Part shown: positions 16,826 to 25,998 of the stretch, piece after piece | Numbering within the stretch: the first letter of the stretch is position 1 | Layout of the letters: the number at the start of each line of letters is the position of its first letter | Source of the DNA: Proteobacteria bacterium UBA2363 | Lineage (GTDB): Bacteria; Pseudomonadota; Gammaproteobacteria; Xanthomonadales; UBA2363 | DNA: 64,000 nt | Assembly: GCA_002344355.1 (NCBI GenBank) | Contig: DDTN01000022.1 | Coordinates: 110,034 to 174,033, forward strand | Reading direction: 5' to 3' | Translations under genes and position numbers: made by a program | The notes under the pieces: model-generated | Database searches by the model: none | What the model was told of the DNA's origin: nothing | What the model saw: only the letters and a program-made list of their open reading frames with translations

Positions 16826-17576
16826 GGCCACCTCCCCGATGCGACGCCTCGCGCTGCTGCTGGCGGGCCTGCTGGTTTCCGCGGCCGGCTTCGCCGCCGG
16901 GCCGGCGCTCGACCTCGAACCCGCCAACACCCAGCTCGGCAACCGCGCGATGATGCAGCGCGGCGCCGCGCTCTACATGAACTACTGCGCCGGCTGCCAC
17001 TCGCTGCAGTACCTGCGCTACTCGCGCCTGGCCGCCGACCTGGGCCTGACCGAGGAGCAGGTGATGGCCAACCTGGCCTTCCTGCCCGATGCCCGGTTCG
17101 GCGACGCCATCGGCGTGTCGATGTCCAAGGAGCAGGGCACCGCGCTGTTCGGCAAGGCGCCGCCCGACCTGTCGCTGGTCGCGCGCTCGCGCGGCGTCGA
17201 CTGGCTGTACGGCTTCCTGAAGTCGTTCTATGCGGACCCGACCGCGCAGACCGGCTGGAACAACAAGCTGCTCGCCAACGCCTCGATGCCGCACGTTTTG
17301 TGGGAGCTGCAGGGTACCCAGGAGGCGCGCTTCGCGACCAGCGACGATCCCCGGGCCGAGCCGGTGATCGAGAAGCTGGAGCTGGTGCAGGCCGGGGTGC
17401 TGTCTCCCGCGCAGTACGACGCCGCGCTGCGCGACCTGGTCACCTTCCTGGAGTACGCCGGCGAGCCGGCGGCGCTCAAGCGCCAGTCGCTGGGCGTGTG
17501 GGTGCTGCTGTACCTGGCGCTGTTCACGCTGCTGGCGTGGCTGCTCAAGCGCGAGTACTGGAAGGACGTGCATTGA
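16818..17576 (+). CDS. petC: Ubiquinol-cytochrome c reductase, cytochrome c1 subunit
   Basis: 252 residues with a signal peptide (cleavage near residue 24-27), haem c motif CAGCH (Cys57, Cys60, His61) and a C-terminal anchor helix (VWVLLYLALFTLLAWLL) ending in KREYWKDVH. It takes electrons from the Rieske protein to soluble cytochrome c or an oxidase. Third gene of the bc1 operon, overlapping petB by 8 bases; sspA follows after 98 bases, as in many beta- and gammaproteobacteria. Confidence 0.96.
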   Translation: MTKATSPMRRLALLLAGLLVSAAGFAAGPALDLEPANTQLGNRAMMQRGAALYMNYCAGCHSLQYLRYSRLAADLGLTEEQVMANLAFLPDARFGDAIGVSMSKEQGTALFGKAPPDLSLVARSRGVDWLYGFLKSFYADPTAQTGWNNKLLANASMPHVLWELQGTQEARFATSDDPRAEPVIEKLELVQAGVLSPAQYDAALRDLVTFLEYAGEPAALKRQSLGVWVLLYLALFTLLAWLLKREYWKDVH

Positions 17577-17674
17577 CCGGGGTGGCGGGCGGACAGGCGC
17601 GGTCCAGGCCCGGACCGCATTCGTCCCAGGGCGGCCAGGGCCAGGCCAGGAACACGAAGCAAGGAGCGGCGGAG

Positions 17675-18313
17675 ATGGCGATCAGTGCTCGTTCGCGCAA
17701 CATGTTGACGCTGTACTCGGGGAAGCTGTGCCTGCGCTCGCACCAGGTCCGCCTGGTGCTTGCCGCCAAGGGCGTCACCTACGACCTGGTCCTGGTCGAT
17801 CCGGCGCGGCCGCCGGAGGACCTGATCGACCTCAACCCCTACCAGTCGGTGCCGACCCTGGTCGACCGCGACCTGGTCCTGCACGACGTCGACGTCGTCT
17901 GCGACTACATCGACGAGCGCTATCCCCATCCGCCGCTGATGCCGGTCGACCCGTCCTCCCGGGCGCGCCTGCGCATGGCCGAGCGCCGCGTCGAGTGGGA
18001 GTGGCTGCCGCTGGTCGAGGAGATCCAGACCGGCGCCAAGGCCCAGGCCGACAAGGCGCGCCGCCACCTGCGCGACGCGATGACCGCCAGCGCGCCGGTG
18101 TTCAAGGCGGCCAAGTTCTTCCTCAACACCGAGATGAGCATCGCCGATTGCCTGCTGGCGCCGCTGGTGTGGCGCCTGCCCTGGCTGGGCGTGCAGCTGC
18201 CGCGCGAGGCGCAGGCGATCTACGACTACGGCGAGCGCATCTTCCGCAACCCGGGTTTCGCACGCAGCCTGACGCCCGACGAGCGGCAGTTGCGCGACCT
18301 GCCCGCGACCTGA
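17675..18313 (+). CDS. sspA: Stringent starvation protein A
   Basis: 212 residues. GST-like fold without the catalytic residue: thioredoxin-like N-domain (TLYSGKLCLRSHQVRLVLAAKG) with the NPYQSVPTLVDRDLVLHDVDVVCDYIDERYP region, then an all-helical C-domain. SspA binds RNA polymerase and shifts transcription during starvation and acid stress. ATG 17675 has AAGGAG 8 bases upstream. It follows petC and is 17 bases from sspB, the usual order. Confidence 0.95.
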   Translation: MAISARSRNMLTLYSGKLCLRSHQVRLVLAAKGVTYDLVLVDPARPPEDLIDLNPYQSVPTLVDRDLVLHDVDVVCDYIDERYPHPPLMPVDPSSRARLRMAERRVEWEWLPLVEEIQTGAKAQADKARRHLRDAMTASAPVFKAAKFFLNTEMSIADCLLAPLVWRLPWLGVQLPREAQAIYDYGERIFRNPGFARSLTPDERQLRDLPAT

Positions 18314-18330
18314 GCCTGCCGGTGGCGCAG

Positions 18331-18780
18331 ATGACCGACAACCGGCCCTACCTGGTCCGGGCCCTGCACGAGTGGATCTGCGACAACGGGCTGACGCCCT
18401 ACCTGCTGGTCGATGCCGCCGTGTCCGGCGTCCGGGTGCCGCAGCAGGCGGTCAAGGACGGCAGGGTGGTGCTCAACATCGCGCCGCGCGCGGTCACCCG
18501 TCTCGACCTCGCCAACGACGTGATCAGCTTCCAGGCACGGTTCTCCGGGGTCGCCATGCTCGTGGTGGTGCCGCTCGAGGCGGTGCTCGCCGTCTACGCG
18601 ATGGAGAACGGCCAGGGCATGATGTTCCCGCCCGTCGACGGTGCGCCGGACGATGCCGACGGCGAGCGCGACGACGCACCGGCGGAGGAGGGCGAGGCCG
18701 GCCCGGCCGACCTGCTGTCCGAGGACGGCCAGGCGCCGCCCAGGCCACCGCGTGGCGGCCACCTTCGCGTCATCAAGTAG
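18331..18780 (+). CDS. sspB: ClpXP protease specificity-enhancing factor SspB
   Basis: 149 residues. The N-terminal ~100 residues form the SspB fold (RPYLVRALHEWICDNGLTPYLLVD, VVLNIAPRAVTRLDL). An acidic, flexible linker and a short C-terminal tail (PPRGGHLRVIK) that docks on ClpX complete the usual layout. SspB delivers ssrA-tagged, stalled proteins to ClpXP. It is 17 bases downstream of sspA, so probably co-transcribed. Confidence 0.95.
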   Translation: MTDNRPYLVRALHEWICDNGLTPYLLVDAAVSGVRVPQQAVKDGRVVLNIAPRAVTRLDLANDVISFQARFSGVAMLVVVPLEAVLAVYAMENGQGMMFPPVDGAPDDADGERDDAPAEEGEAGPADLLSEDGQAPPRPPRGGHLRVIK

Positions 18781-18853
18781 CCCCCGCGGCGCCGCGCGCC
18801 GCCTCCCGCGCCGCCGCCGGCTCGCCCGTCGACCCTCCCAGACGATTTCCGAC

Positions 18854-20254
18854 ATGACCGTCCGTACCCGCTTCGCACCCAGCCCGACCGGCTACCTGCA
18901 CATCGGCGGCGCCCGCACCGCGCTCTACTGCTGGCTGGAGGCACGGCACCGTGGCGGCAGCTTCGTGTTGCGCGTCGAGGACACCGACCGCGAGCGCTCC
19001 ACGCCCGAGGCGGTCCGCGCGATCATCGACGGCATGGCCTGGCTGGGCCTGGAGCACGACGAGGGCCCGGTGTTCCAGACCGACCGCATGGCCCGCTACC
19101 ACGCGGTCGCGCAGGCCCTGGTCGCCGCCGGCAAGGCCTACTACGCCTACGAGACGCGCGAGGAGCTCGACGCCATGCGCGCCCGGCAGATGGAGCAGGG
19201 CCTGAAACCCCGTTACGACGGCTACTGGCGCGACCGGCCGGAGCCGCCCCGCGACGATCCCAACCGCGTGATCCGCTTCCGGAACCCGGTCGGCGGCAAC
19301 GTGGTGTTCCACGACCGCGTCAAGGGCCGCATCGAGTGGAGCAACGAGGAGCTCGACGACCTGATCATCTGGCGTTCCGACAACCACCCGACCTACAACT
19401 TCGCGGTGGTCGTCGACGACATCGACATGGCGATCACCGATGTCATCCGGGGCGACGACCACGTCAACAACACGCCGCGCCAGATCAACCTCTACCAGGC
19501 GCTGGGCGCGCCGCTGCCGGCCTTCGCCCACCTGCCGATGATCCTGGGACCGGACGGCCAGAAGCTGTCCAAGCGGCACGGCGCGGTCAGCGTGCTGGCC
19601 TATCGGGACGAAGGCTTCCTGCCGGACGCCCTGCTCAACTACCTGGTCCGGCTGGGCTGGTCGCATGGCGACCAGGAGATCTTCAGCCGGCAGGAGATGG
19701 TCGACGCCTTCGACGTCGCCGACGTCAACGTCGCCGCGGCGCGTTTCGACCCCGACAAGCTGCGCTGGATCAACCAGCAATACCTGATGAAGGCCGATCC
19801 GGCGCAGGTCGCGCCCCTGCTCGCGGACCACCTGCGGCGCCTCGGCCTGGACCCCGCCGGGGGGCCGGCACCGGTCGACGTCGTCCCGGCGCTGCGCGAG
19901 CGCGCGCAGACCCTGGTCGAAATGGCCGAGAAGGCACGGCCCTGGTACGGCCCGCTGGCCGGCTACGACCCGGCCTCGGCGGGCAAGCACCTGGTCGCCG
20001 CCGCGCGCGCGCCCCTGCAGGCGGCCCGCGAGCGCCTCGCGGCCCTGCCGGATTGGCAGGTGGAGCAGGTCAACCAGGCGCTGGTCGAGGCCGCCGCCGC
20101 CTGCGGCGTCGGCCTGGGCAAGGTCGCGCAACCGCTGCGCGTGGCGGTGACCGGCAGCGCCGCCTCGCCGTCGATCGACCTGACCGTCTGGCTGGCCGGT
20201 CGCGACCGGGCCCTCGACCGGATCGACGATGCCCTCGCCAGCATCGCCGACTGA
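18854..20254 (+). CDS. gltX: Glutamyl-tRNA synthetase
   Basis: 466 residues. The class I signature is PSPTGYLHIGGA (9-20) and the KMSKS-type loop is KLSKR (237-241); the C-terminal anticodon-binding helices are complete. The zinc-binding cysteines of E. coli GluRS are absent here (YYAYETREELDAMRAR), as in many zinc-free GluRS enzymes. It charges tRNA-Glu, which also feeds HemA (encoded at 59110-60369) for tetrapyrrole synthesis. The start ATG 18854 matches the family N-terminus. Confidence 0.96.
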   Translation: MTVRTRFAPSPTGYLHIGGARTALYCWLEARHRGGSFVLRVEDTDRERSTPEAVRAIIDGMAWLGLEHDEGPVFQTDRMARYHAVAQALVAAGKAYYAYETREELDAMRARQMEQGLKPRYDGYWRDRPEPPRDDPNRVIRFRNPVGGNVVFHDRVKGRIEWSNEELDDLIIWRSDNHPTYNFAVVVDDIDMAITDVIRGDDHVNNTPRQINLYQALGAPLPAFAHLPMILGPDGQKLSKRHGAVSVLAYRDEGFLPDALLNYLVRLGWSHGDQEIFSRQEMVDAFDVADVNVAAARFDPDKLRWINQQYLMKADPAQVAPLLADHLRRLGLDPAGGPAPVDVVPALRERAQTLVEMAEKARPWYGPLAGYDPASAGKHLVAAARAPLQAARERLAALPDWQVEQVNQALVEAAAACGVGLGKVAQPLRVAVTGSAASPSIDLTVWLAGRDRALDRIDDALASIAD

Positions 20255-20322
20255 ACCCGGCCCCAGCCCGGTCGCCCGGCCGGCTTGGGCGGGCACCGCC
20301 CTGTCGTTATGATGGCCGCGAC

Positions 20323-20790
20323 GTGACCTCCGCCGCCGCCACCGCCGCCACCACCGAGCGCATCGCCCGCATCGAGGACGCCTGCCAGCGTCGGGGCCTG
20401 CGCCTGACCGCGCTGCGCCGGCGCGTGATGGAGCTGATCGCCGCCCAGGGCCGGCCGGTCAAGGCCTATGAGCTGCTCGACCTGATCCGCCTGGAGCGCG
20501 GCGGTGCCGCGCCGCCGACGGTGTACCGGGCGCTCGACTTCCTGCTCGAGCACGGCTTCATCCACAAGCTCGAGTCGATGAACGCCTTCATCGGCTGCGA
20601 CCACCTCCACGAGCCGGAGAACGCCCACCAGCCGCCCTTCCTGATCTGCGACCGCTGCGCGCAGACGGTCGAGCTCGAGGATTCCCGCGCCGCCGAGCTG
20701 CTGGCGCGCGAGGCGCGGCGGCTGGGCTTCACGCCGCAGGCGCAGACCCTGGAGATCCATGGCCTGTGCGCACGCTGCGGCGAGGTGTGA
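20323..20790 (+). CDS. zur: Fur-family repressor, probably Zur
   Basis: 155 residues from GTG 20323; the upstream ATGs are out of frame. Winged-helix N-domain (LRLTALRRRVMELIAAQGRPVKAYELL) with PTVYRALDFLLEHGFIHKLES, the Fur DNA-recognition helix. Structural zinc site: CDRC (Cys109, Cys112) and CARC (Cys149, Cys152); sensor-type His residues in CDHLHE (92-97). The HxLHE pattern with two CxxC pairs suits zinc-sensing Zur better than iron-sensing Fur. Its stop overlaps by 4 bases (GTGA) the start of an exported zinc amidohydrolase gene, suggesting linked zinc use. Confidence 0.83.
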   Translation: MTSAAATAATTERIARIEDACQRRGLRLTALRRRVMELIAAQGRPVKAYELLDLIRLERGGAAPPTVYRALDFLLEHGFIHKLESMNAFIGCDHLHEPENAHQPPFLICDRCAQTVELEDSRAAELLAREARRLGFTPQAQTLEIHGLCARCGEV

Positions 20791-22346
20791 GCGGCACGGG
20801 GGGCGCCGGGCGGGGGGCGGCCATCGGCGCCGTCCTGTGCCTGATCCTGCTGGCGGCGCCCCTGGCGAGCCAGGATTTCCCGGCACCGGCGCCGCCCGCG
20901 GAGTCCGATGCCGTGCCATCGATGCCGTTGCCGGCGCCCGCGCCGCCGGGGCCCGCGCCCGGGACAACCCCCGGGACCACCCCCGAGAATCCCGCCGAGA
21001 AACCCGCCGAGACCGCGGCCGAAACCGCCGTCGAGACCACGACCGGAACCGCCGGCGGACCCGTCACGGAGCCGGCGGCCGCACCCGCCCTGGCTGATCC
21101 GGGCGCGGTACAGCCTTCGCAGCCGGCGCAGGACACGGCTGCGCAGGGCGTCGATCCGGGCGCCGACGATGCCGGCTCCCGGGACGATGCCCAGGCGCTG
21201 TTGCCCGCGGACCCGCCCGAGGCGCTGGGTCCGCCGTTGCCGGATCCGGAGGCCAACATCCACGGCGTGTCGCCGCTGCGCGTGCTCGGAGCCGTGGTCA
21301 ATCCCGGCCACCGGGTCCGGCTGAGCTGGACCACCGGGCAGTCGTTCTCCGGCAGCGTCATGGAGACGCCGGTGGTCGTGGTCCATGGCGAGCGTCCGGG
21401 GCCGCGCCTGTGCCTCACCGCCGGCACCCATGGCGACGAACTCAACGGCGTCGAGGTGGTTCGCCGGATCGCCTACAAGATCGAGCCGACCGCGCTCTCC
21501 GGCACCGTGATCGCCGTGCCGATCGTCAACCTCCTGGGCTTCTCGCGCGGCTCCCGCTACCTTCCGGACCGCCGCGACCTCAACCGCTTCTTCCCGGGCA
21601 ACGCGCGCGGCAGTTCGGCCTCGCGCATCGCCGCCAGCTTCTTCGAGGCGGTGATCGACCACTGCGACGCCCTGGTCGATTTCCATACCGGCTCGTTCGA
21701 CCGCGCCAACCTGCCGCAGGTCCGCGGCGACCTGACCCTGCCCGCGGTGGTCGAGTTCACCCGCGGGTTCGGCGCCACCGCGGTCCTGCACTCGCCCGGC
21801 GCCGCCGGCATGCTGCGCACGGCAACGACGCGGCGCGGCATCCCGGCGGTCACCTTCGAGATCGGCGGACCCAAGCACCTGCAGCCGGAGGAGATCGAGC
21901 ACGGCGAGCGCGCGATCGACAGCCTGATGTTCAAGATGGGCATGGTCGAACGCCGGCGCCGCTGGGCCGAGCCGCAGGCGGTGTTCTACGAGTCGCGCTG
22001 GATCCGCGCCGACCAGGGCGGCATGCTGTTCTCCGAGGTCAGGCTGGGCGACCGGGTCGCGGCCGGCCAGCGCCTGGGCCAGGTGATCGATCCGGTGAGC
22101 AACCGGCTGGCCGACATCAAGGCGCCCGAGGACGGCCGGATCATCGGCATGGCGCTCAACCAGCTCGTGCTTCCGGGCTTCGCCGCCTACCACCTGGGCA
22201 TCGCCGCCAGCGAGGAACGCGTGGTCACCGAGGCGGAGCTGGAGAGCGACCCGGACGACGAGCGTTTCCTGGAGTACGACCAGCTGGACAGCCAGGACGA
22301 CGAACTCGACGACGGCCCCCGCGACGGTCCGGGCGGCGACGGCTGA
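20787..22346 (+). CDS. Exported succinylglutamate desuccinylase/aspartoacylase-like zinc hydrolase
   Basis: 519 residues if GTG 20787 (GTGA overlap with zur) is used; GTG 20766 would add 7. A hydrophobic signal or anchor (about 13-27) is followed by ~120 residues of Pro/Ala/Thr/Glu-rich disordered linker with repeats such as AETAAETAVET. The catalytic AstE/AspA-type domain then has zinc ligands in GTHGDELNGVE (His215, Glu218) and DFHTGS (His300). The C-terminus has a biotinyl-like beta hairpin (MLFSEVRLGDRVAAGQRLG) and a strongly acidic tail. Enzymes of this M14-related family remove acyl groups from amino acids or cleave peptides. The substrate is unknown; the linker suggests it reaches across the periplasm or cell wall. 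Confidence 0.82.
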   Translation: MSGTGGAGRGAAIGAVLCLILLAAPLASQDFPAPAPPAESDAVPSMPLPAPAPPGPAPGTTPGTTPENPAEKPAETAAETAVETTTGTAGGPVTEPAAAPALADPGAVQPSQPAQDTAAQGVDPGADDAGSRDDAQALLPADPPEALGPPLPDPEANIHGVSPLRVLGAVVNPGHRVRLSWTTGQSFSGSVMETPVVVVHGERPGPRLCLTAGTHGDELNGVEVVRRIAYKIEPTALSGTVIAVPIVNLLGFSRGSRYLPDRRDLNRFFPGNARGSSASRIAASFFEAVIDHCDALVDFHTGSFDRANLPQVRGDLTLPAVVEFTRGFGATAVLHSPGAAGMLRTATTRRGIPAVTFEIGGPKHLQPEEIEHGERAIDSLMFKMGMVERRRRWAEPQAVFYESRWIRADQGGMLFSEVRLGDRVAAGQRLGQVIDPVSNRLADIKAPEDGRIIGMALNQLVLPGFAAYHLGIAASEERVVTEAELESDPDDERFLEYDQLDSQDDELDDGPRDGPGGDG

Positions 22347-22481
22347 GCGGGCCGCGGGCGGGGCGGACCGGCGCGATGGCGGCTGTGCCGGCCGGACCGT
22401 GGCCGGGCGCGGAGGCTTCACGGCGGAATCACCTGGCGGCGGCTACCTTCACAAAAGTGAATGACGCCGGGGAACACCGCA

Positions 22482-23207
22482 ATGAGCATCCGTGACGAGA
22501 ACAAGGGACTGGTCCTGCTGGTCGAGGACAACCGGGGCATCGCCGAGATGGTCGGCGAGTACCTCGAACGCAAGGGCTACGGGCTGGACTACGCCGCCGA
22601 CGGCGTCACCGGCCTGCACCTGGCGGTCGAGAACAGCTACGACATCGTCGTCCTCGACCTGATGCTGCCCGGCATGGACGGCCTGGAAGTCTGCCGGCGC
22701 CTGCGCAAGGACGCCAAGAAGGCGACCCCGGTGCTGATGCTGACCGCGCGCGACACCCTCGACGACAAGGTCAACGGCCTCGACGCCGGCGCCGACGACT
22801 ACCTGGTCAAGCCGTTCGCCATCCAGGAACTCGAGGCCCGCCTGCGCGCCCTGATCCGGCGCGACCGCCGCCAGGTCAGCGCCGAGGTGCTCACCGTCGG
22901 CGACCTGGTACTGGATACCGCGACCCTGCGCCTGACCCGCGGCGGCAAGGAGCTGGCGGTCTCGCCGATCGGCCTGAAGCTGCTCAACATCCTGATGCGG
23001 GAATCGCCGCGGGTGGTCAGCCGGGCCGACATCGAGCGCGAGATCTGGGGCGACACGCTGCCGGACTCGGACACCCTGCGGTCGCACCTGTACAACCTGC
23101 GCAAGGTGATCGACAAGCCGTTCGAGCGGCCGCTGCTGCACACCCTGCACAGCGCCGGCTATCGCATGGCCGACCTGGCGGCGGAGACGCCGGCGAACGG
23201 TGGCTGA
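22482..23207 (+). CDS. OmpR-family response regulator
   Basis: 241 residues. Receiver domain (9-125): acidic pair Glu15/Asp16, phosphorylation site Asp59 in VVLDLMLPGMDG, Thr88 and Lys110 in VKPF. C-terminal winged helix (about 138-235) with the typical LRSHLYNLRKVID recognition region. ATG 22482 fits the family start. The next gene, its likely sensor kinase, overlaps by 8 bases. Signal and targets are not evident from neighbours. Confidence 0.95.
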   Translation: MSIRDENKGLVLLVEDNRGIAEMVGEYLERKGYGLDYAADGVTGLHLAVENSYDIVVLDLMLPGMDGLEVCRRLRKDAKKATPVLMLTARDTLDDKVNGLDAGADDYLVKPFAIQELEARLRALIRRDRRQVSAEVLTVGDLVLDTATLRLTRGGKELAVSPIGLKLLNILMRESPRVVSRADIEREIWGDTLPDSDTLRSHLYNLRKVIDKPFERPLLHTLHSAGYRMADLAAETPANGG

Positions 23208-24522
23208 GCCGGCACCGGCCACCGGTCGGCGCCAGGACCTCCGGCGGCGCATCCGCGCCGCCTTCTTCCTGCAGGTCGCCGCGATCGGCATGGCCACCGT
23301 GCTGGGCGTCTACGGCGCGTACTTCGTGCTGGAGGACATGCTGATCCGCCGCGCCCTGAGCGAGGAGGCGGCGCATTACCTGGAGCGCCTGCAGGGCGAT
23401 CCGCTGGCGGCCCTGCCGGACACCTACAACATGCGCGGCTTCCTGTCGCCGCCGCGCCCCGTGGACCCGCCCCTGCCGGCCGAGCTCGCGGGCATGGAGC
23501 CGGGCTTCCGCAGCGTGCCGATGGCCGGGCGCACCGACATCGTCAGCGTCTCCGACACCGCCCATGGCCGCCTGTACCTGGTGTTCGCCCAGGAGCAGGT
23601 CAACCGGCTGGCGCTGTTCTTCGGCTTCGTGCCGCTGTCGTTCGTCCTGGTCGCCATCTACCTGATCGTCTGGATGACCTACCGGGCCAGCAAGCGGGCG
23701 GTGTCGCCGGTGATCTGGCTGGCCAACCACGTCCGCGCCTGGGACCCCAAGCAGCCCTCCTTCGAGGACCTCAGTCCCGAACGCCTGCCACCGGACGCCG
23801 AGGGCGAGGTCGAGGTGCTGGCCGGCGCCATGCGCACCTTCGCCCAGCGCAACCAGGCCTTCGTGCAGCGGGAACGCAATTTCACCCGCGATGCCAGCCA
23901 CGAGCTGCGCAGCCCGCTGACGGTGATCAAGATCGCCTGCGACGTCCTGCTCGGCGAGGACGGCCTGTCGCCGTTCGCCGAGCGCAACCTCCAGCGCATC
24001 CGCCGTTCGGCGCGCGACATGGAGGCCTTGATCGAGTCCTTCCTGATCCTCGCCCGGGAAAGCGACACCGGGTTGCCGGAGGAGGACTTCCTGGCCAACG
24101 AGGTGGTCCTCGAGGAAGTCGAGAACGCCCGCGCCACGCTTGCCGAGCGCCCGGTGGTGCTGCGCGTCGAGCAGCGCGCGCAATTGCGCCTGCATGCGCC
24201 GCCCCGGGTGTTCGGCGTGGTGGTCGGCAACCTGATCCGCAACGCCTGCCAGTACACCGAGCGCGGCGAGGTGCTGGTGACCGTCGACGAGGGGCTCGTC
24301 GAGGTCGCCGACACCGGCATCGGCATGTCGGCCGACGAACTCGAGCGGGTGTTCGAACCGTTCTTCCGCAGCGAGAACGCCAGCGGCCGCTCCGGTCACG
24401 GCATCGGCCTGACCATCGTGCGGCGGCTGTCCGACCGGTTTGGCTGGCTGGTGTCGATGACCAGCGAGCCGGGCCGCGGGACCCGGGTCAGCCTGCGCTT
24501 TCCGGACGCGCTGCGCGACTGA
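23200..24522 (+). CDS. Sensor histidine kinase, partner of the upstream regulator
   Basis: 440 residues from GTG 23200, overlapping the regulator. Two membrane helices (about 20-44 and 137-159) flank a periplasmic domain of ~90 residues, rich in proline (FLSPPRPVDPPLPAEL). The HisKA motif is DASHELRSPL with His234; the N box is NLIRNACQYT, followed by DTGIGM and GHGIGLTIVRRL. The HAMP-like linker is degenerate. A perfect 15-bp hairpin follows 11 bases after the stop, so the pair appears to be a closed operon. Confidence 0.94.
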   Translation: MAEPAPATGRRQDLRRRIRAAFFLQVAAIGMATVLGVYGAYFVLEDMLIRRALSEEAAHYLERLQGDPLAALPDTYNMRGFLSPPRPVDPPLPAELAGMEPGFRSVPMAGRTDIVSVSDTAHGRLYLVFAQEQVNRLALFFGFVPLSFVLVAIYLIVWMTYRASKRAVSPVIWLANHVRAWDPKQPSFEDLSPERLPPDAEGEVEVLAGAMRTFAQRNQAFVQRERNFTRDASHELRSPLTVIKIACDVLLGEDGLSPFAERNLQRIRRSARDMEALIESFLILARESDTGLPEEDFLANEVVLEEVENARATLAERPVVLRVEQRAQLRLHAPPRVFGVVVGNLIRNACQYTERGEVLVTVDEGLVEVADTGIGMSADELERVFEPFFRSENASGRSGHGIGLTIVRRLSDRFGWLVSMTSEPGRGTRVSLRFPDALRD

Positions 24523-24533
24523 CCGGCCACCCG

Positions 24534-24570
24534 CGCGGCCCGGTCCGGCAACCCTCCGGACCGGGCCGCG
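24534..24570 (+). terminator. 15-bp terminator-like hairpin after the two-component operon
   Basis: Perfect 15-bp arms at 24534-24548 and 24556-24570 around the loop CAACCCT. No U tract follows. It starts 12 bases after the kinase stop, where a transcript end is expected. Confidence 0.7.
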
Positions 24571-24793
24571 GTCCGCGCTGTCCGGTTCCTGCCGACCACG
24601 ACGCTGCCCCGCGCTGCTTTCCGGGGCTCCCTGCGCGCGCGGCACGGGCACCGGCGACCGCGCCGGGTCGGCGGTCTGCACGCCTCCTGGACGAAGCCTG
24701 CACGCCGGCTGCATTCCCGCTGCACGTCGCGTCGATGGCACGCGGTACAGGCTTCGGGTTCCGGCCTCGCGGCCCAACTCCGGAGACCCGATC

Positions 24794-25906
24794 GTGCACA
24801 AGCAACCCCGTGTTCCAGCCCTGGCCGCCGCTGCGCTGCTCGCCCTGGCCGCCTCCACCCAGGCCGTCGCCGACGCCCGCGTCCGGGTCGCCCACCTGGC
24901 GCCGTTCGCCGACACCCTGGCCGGCACCTCGGTGACGGTCGCCGCGGACGGCAACCCGCTGCTCGAGGACTTCCGCTTCGGCGAGTTCACGCCGTACCTG
25001 GAGTTGCCGGCCGGCAGCTACCAGATCACGGTGACGCCGACCGGCGCGTCGACGCCTGCGATCACCGCGACGGCGACGGTCGCGGACGGCGTCGACTACA
25101 CGCTGGCCGCGGTCGGCAACGGCAGCCTGCAACCCCTCGGCCTGCTCGCCCTGGTCGACGACAACGCCGCGCCCGCCAGCGGCGAGCTCAAGCTGCGGAT
25201 CGTCCACGCGGCGCCGTTCGCCGACACCCTGGCCGCGACCGAGGTGTCCGTGCGCAGCGACGACGGCGCCGTGCTGGCCGGCCTGGAGCGGGTTCCGTTC
25301 AACGCCGCCAGCGATGTCCTGGCCATCCCGGCGGGCAACTACGATCTCAAGGTGGCGACGCCGGACGGCCGCCGCAACCTGATCGACCTGGCGCCGGTCG
25401 ACCTGCCGGCGGGCGTCTCGCTCACCGTGTTCGCGGTCGGCGACGGCAGCAACCAGCCGCTCGGCTTCATCGCCCTGCCGCTCGGGGCGCTGCCGACGCA
25501 GACCCCGGTCGACGACCGCTACGCCGGCCACTGGTACAACGTCGGGGCGCCCGGCCAGGGCCTGGGCATCCACCCGTTGCCGTTGCAGAACCGTCTGTTC
25601 GCGACCTGGTACAGCTACGGACCGGGCGGCGAGCCGACCTGGTTCGAGCTCGACACCTGTGCGACCCCGGGCAGCACCAGCTGCAACACCATCGGATTCG
25701 ACGGCGAGACCGCGGTGTTCGCGGTGGCGCGCGCGTCCGGCGGAAGCTTCAACGCCCCGGGTGGCGTAAGCCGGCAGCCGGCCGGCCGGTTGACCATCGA
25801 GTTCCTGTCCTGCCGCGAGGCGCGCGCCCAGTACGACCTGGGCGTCGGCAACACCGGCAGCTTCGACCTGATCAACCTGGCCCCCCTGGCCGACTGCACG
25901 GACTGA
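24794..25906 (+). CDS. Secreted DUF4397 protein with C-terminal YNVGAPGQGL-type domain
   Basis: 370 residues from GTG 24794 with a signal peptide (cleavage near AVADA). Two DUF4397 repeats: residues 28-125 (VRVAHLAPFADTLAGTSVTV) and 134-235 (LRIVHAAPFADTLAATEVSV). They are clearly duplicates, both with AHLAP/VHAAP-FADTLA and an AGNY/AGSY turn. The C-terminal ~125 residues begin GHWYNVGAPGQGLGIHP, resembling the small YNP..GQG domain repeated on secreted Xanthomonadales proteins, with four cysteines likely in disulfides (TCATPGSTSC, SC, DC). Probably cell-surface or extracellular; no enzyme motif. A rho-independent terminator follows at 25921. Confidence 0.8.
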   Translation: MHKQPRVPALAAAALLALAASTQAVADARVRVAHLAPFADTLAGTSVTVAADGNPLLEDFRFGEFTPYLELPAGSYQITVTPTGASTPAITATATVADGVDYTLAAVGNGSLQPLGLLALVDDNAAPASGELKLRIVHAAPFADTLAATEVSVRSDDGAVLAGLERVPFNAASDVLAIPAGNYDLKVATPDGRRNLIDLAPVDLPAGVSLTVFAVGDGSNQPLGFIALPLGALPTQTPVDDRYAGHWYNVGAPGQGLGIHPLPLQNRLFATWYSYGPGGEPTWFELDTCATPGSTSCNTIGFDGETAVFAVARASGGSFNAPGGVSRQPAGRLTIEFLSCREARAQYDLGVGNTGSFDLINLAPLADCTD

Positions 25907-25920
25907 CCGCCGGCGCAGCG

Positions 25921-25953
25921 GGAAAGGCGCCGTGAGCCCGGCGCCTTTCCTTT
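25921..25953 (+). terminator. Rho-independent terminator
   Basis: Perfect 12-bp stem GGAAAGGCGCCG (25921-25932) with complement at 25939-25950, loop TGAGCC, then TTT. It lies 15 bases after the DUF4397 protein stop and is the most canonical intrinsic terminator in the window. Confidence 0.85.
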
Positions 25954-25998
25954 GCCGCATGGACCTGGCGTCACCCGCCATGAAGCCAGGGCTCCGCC

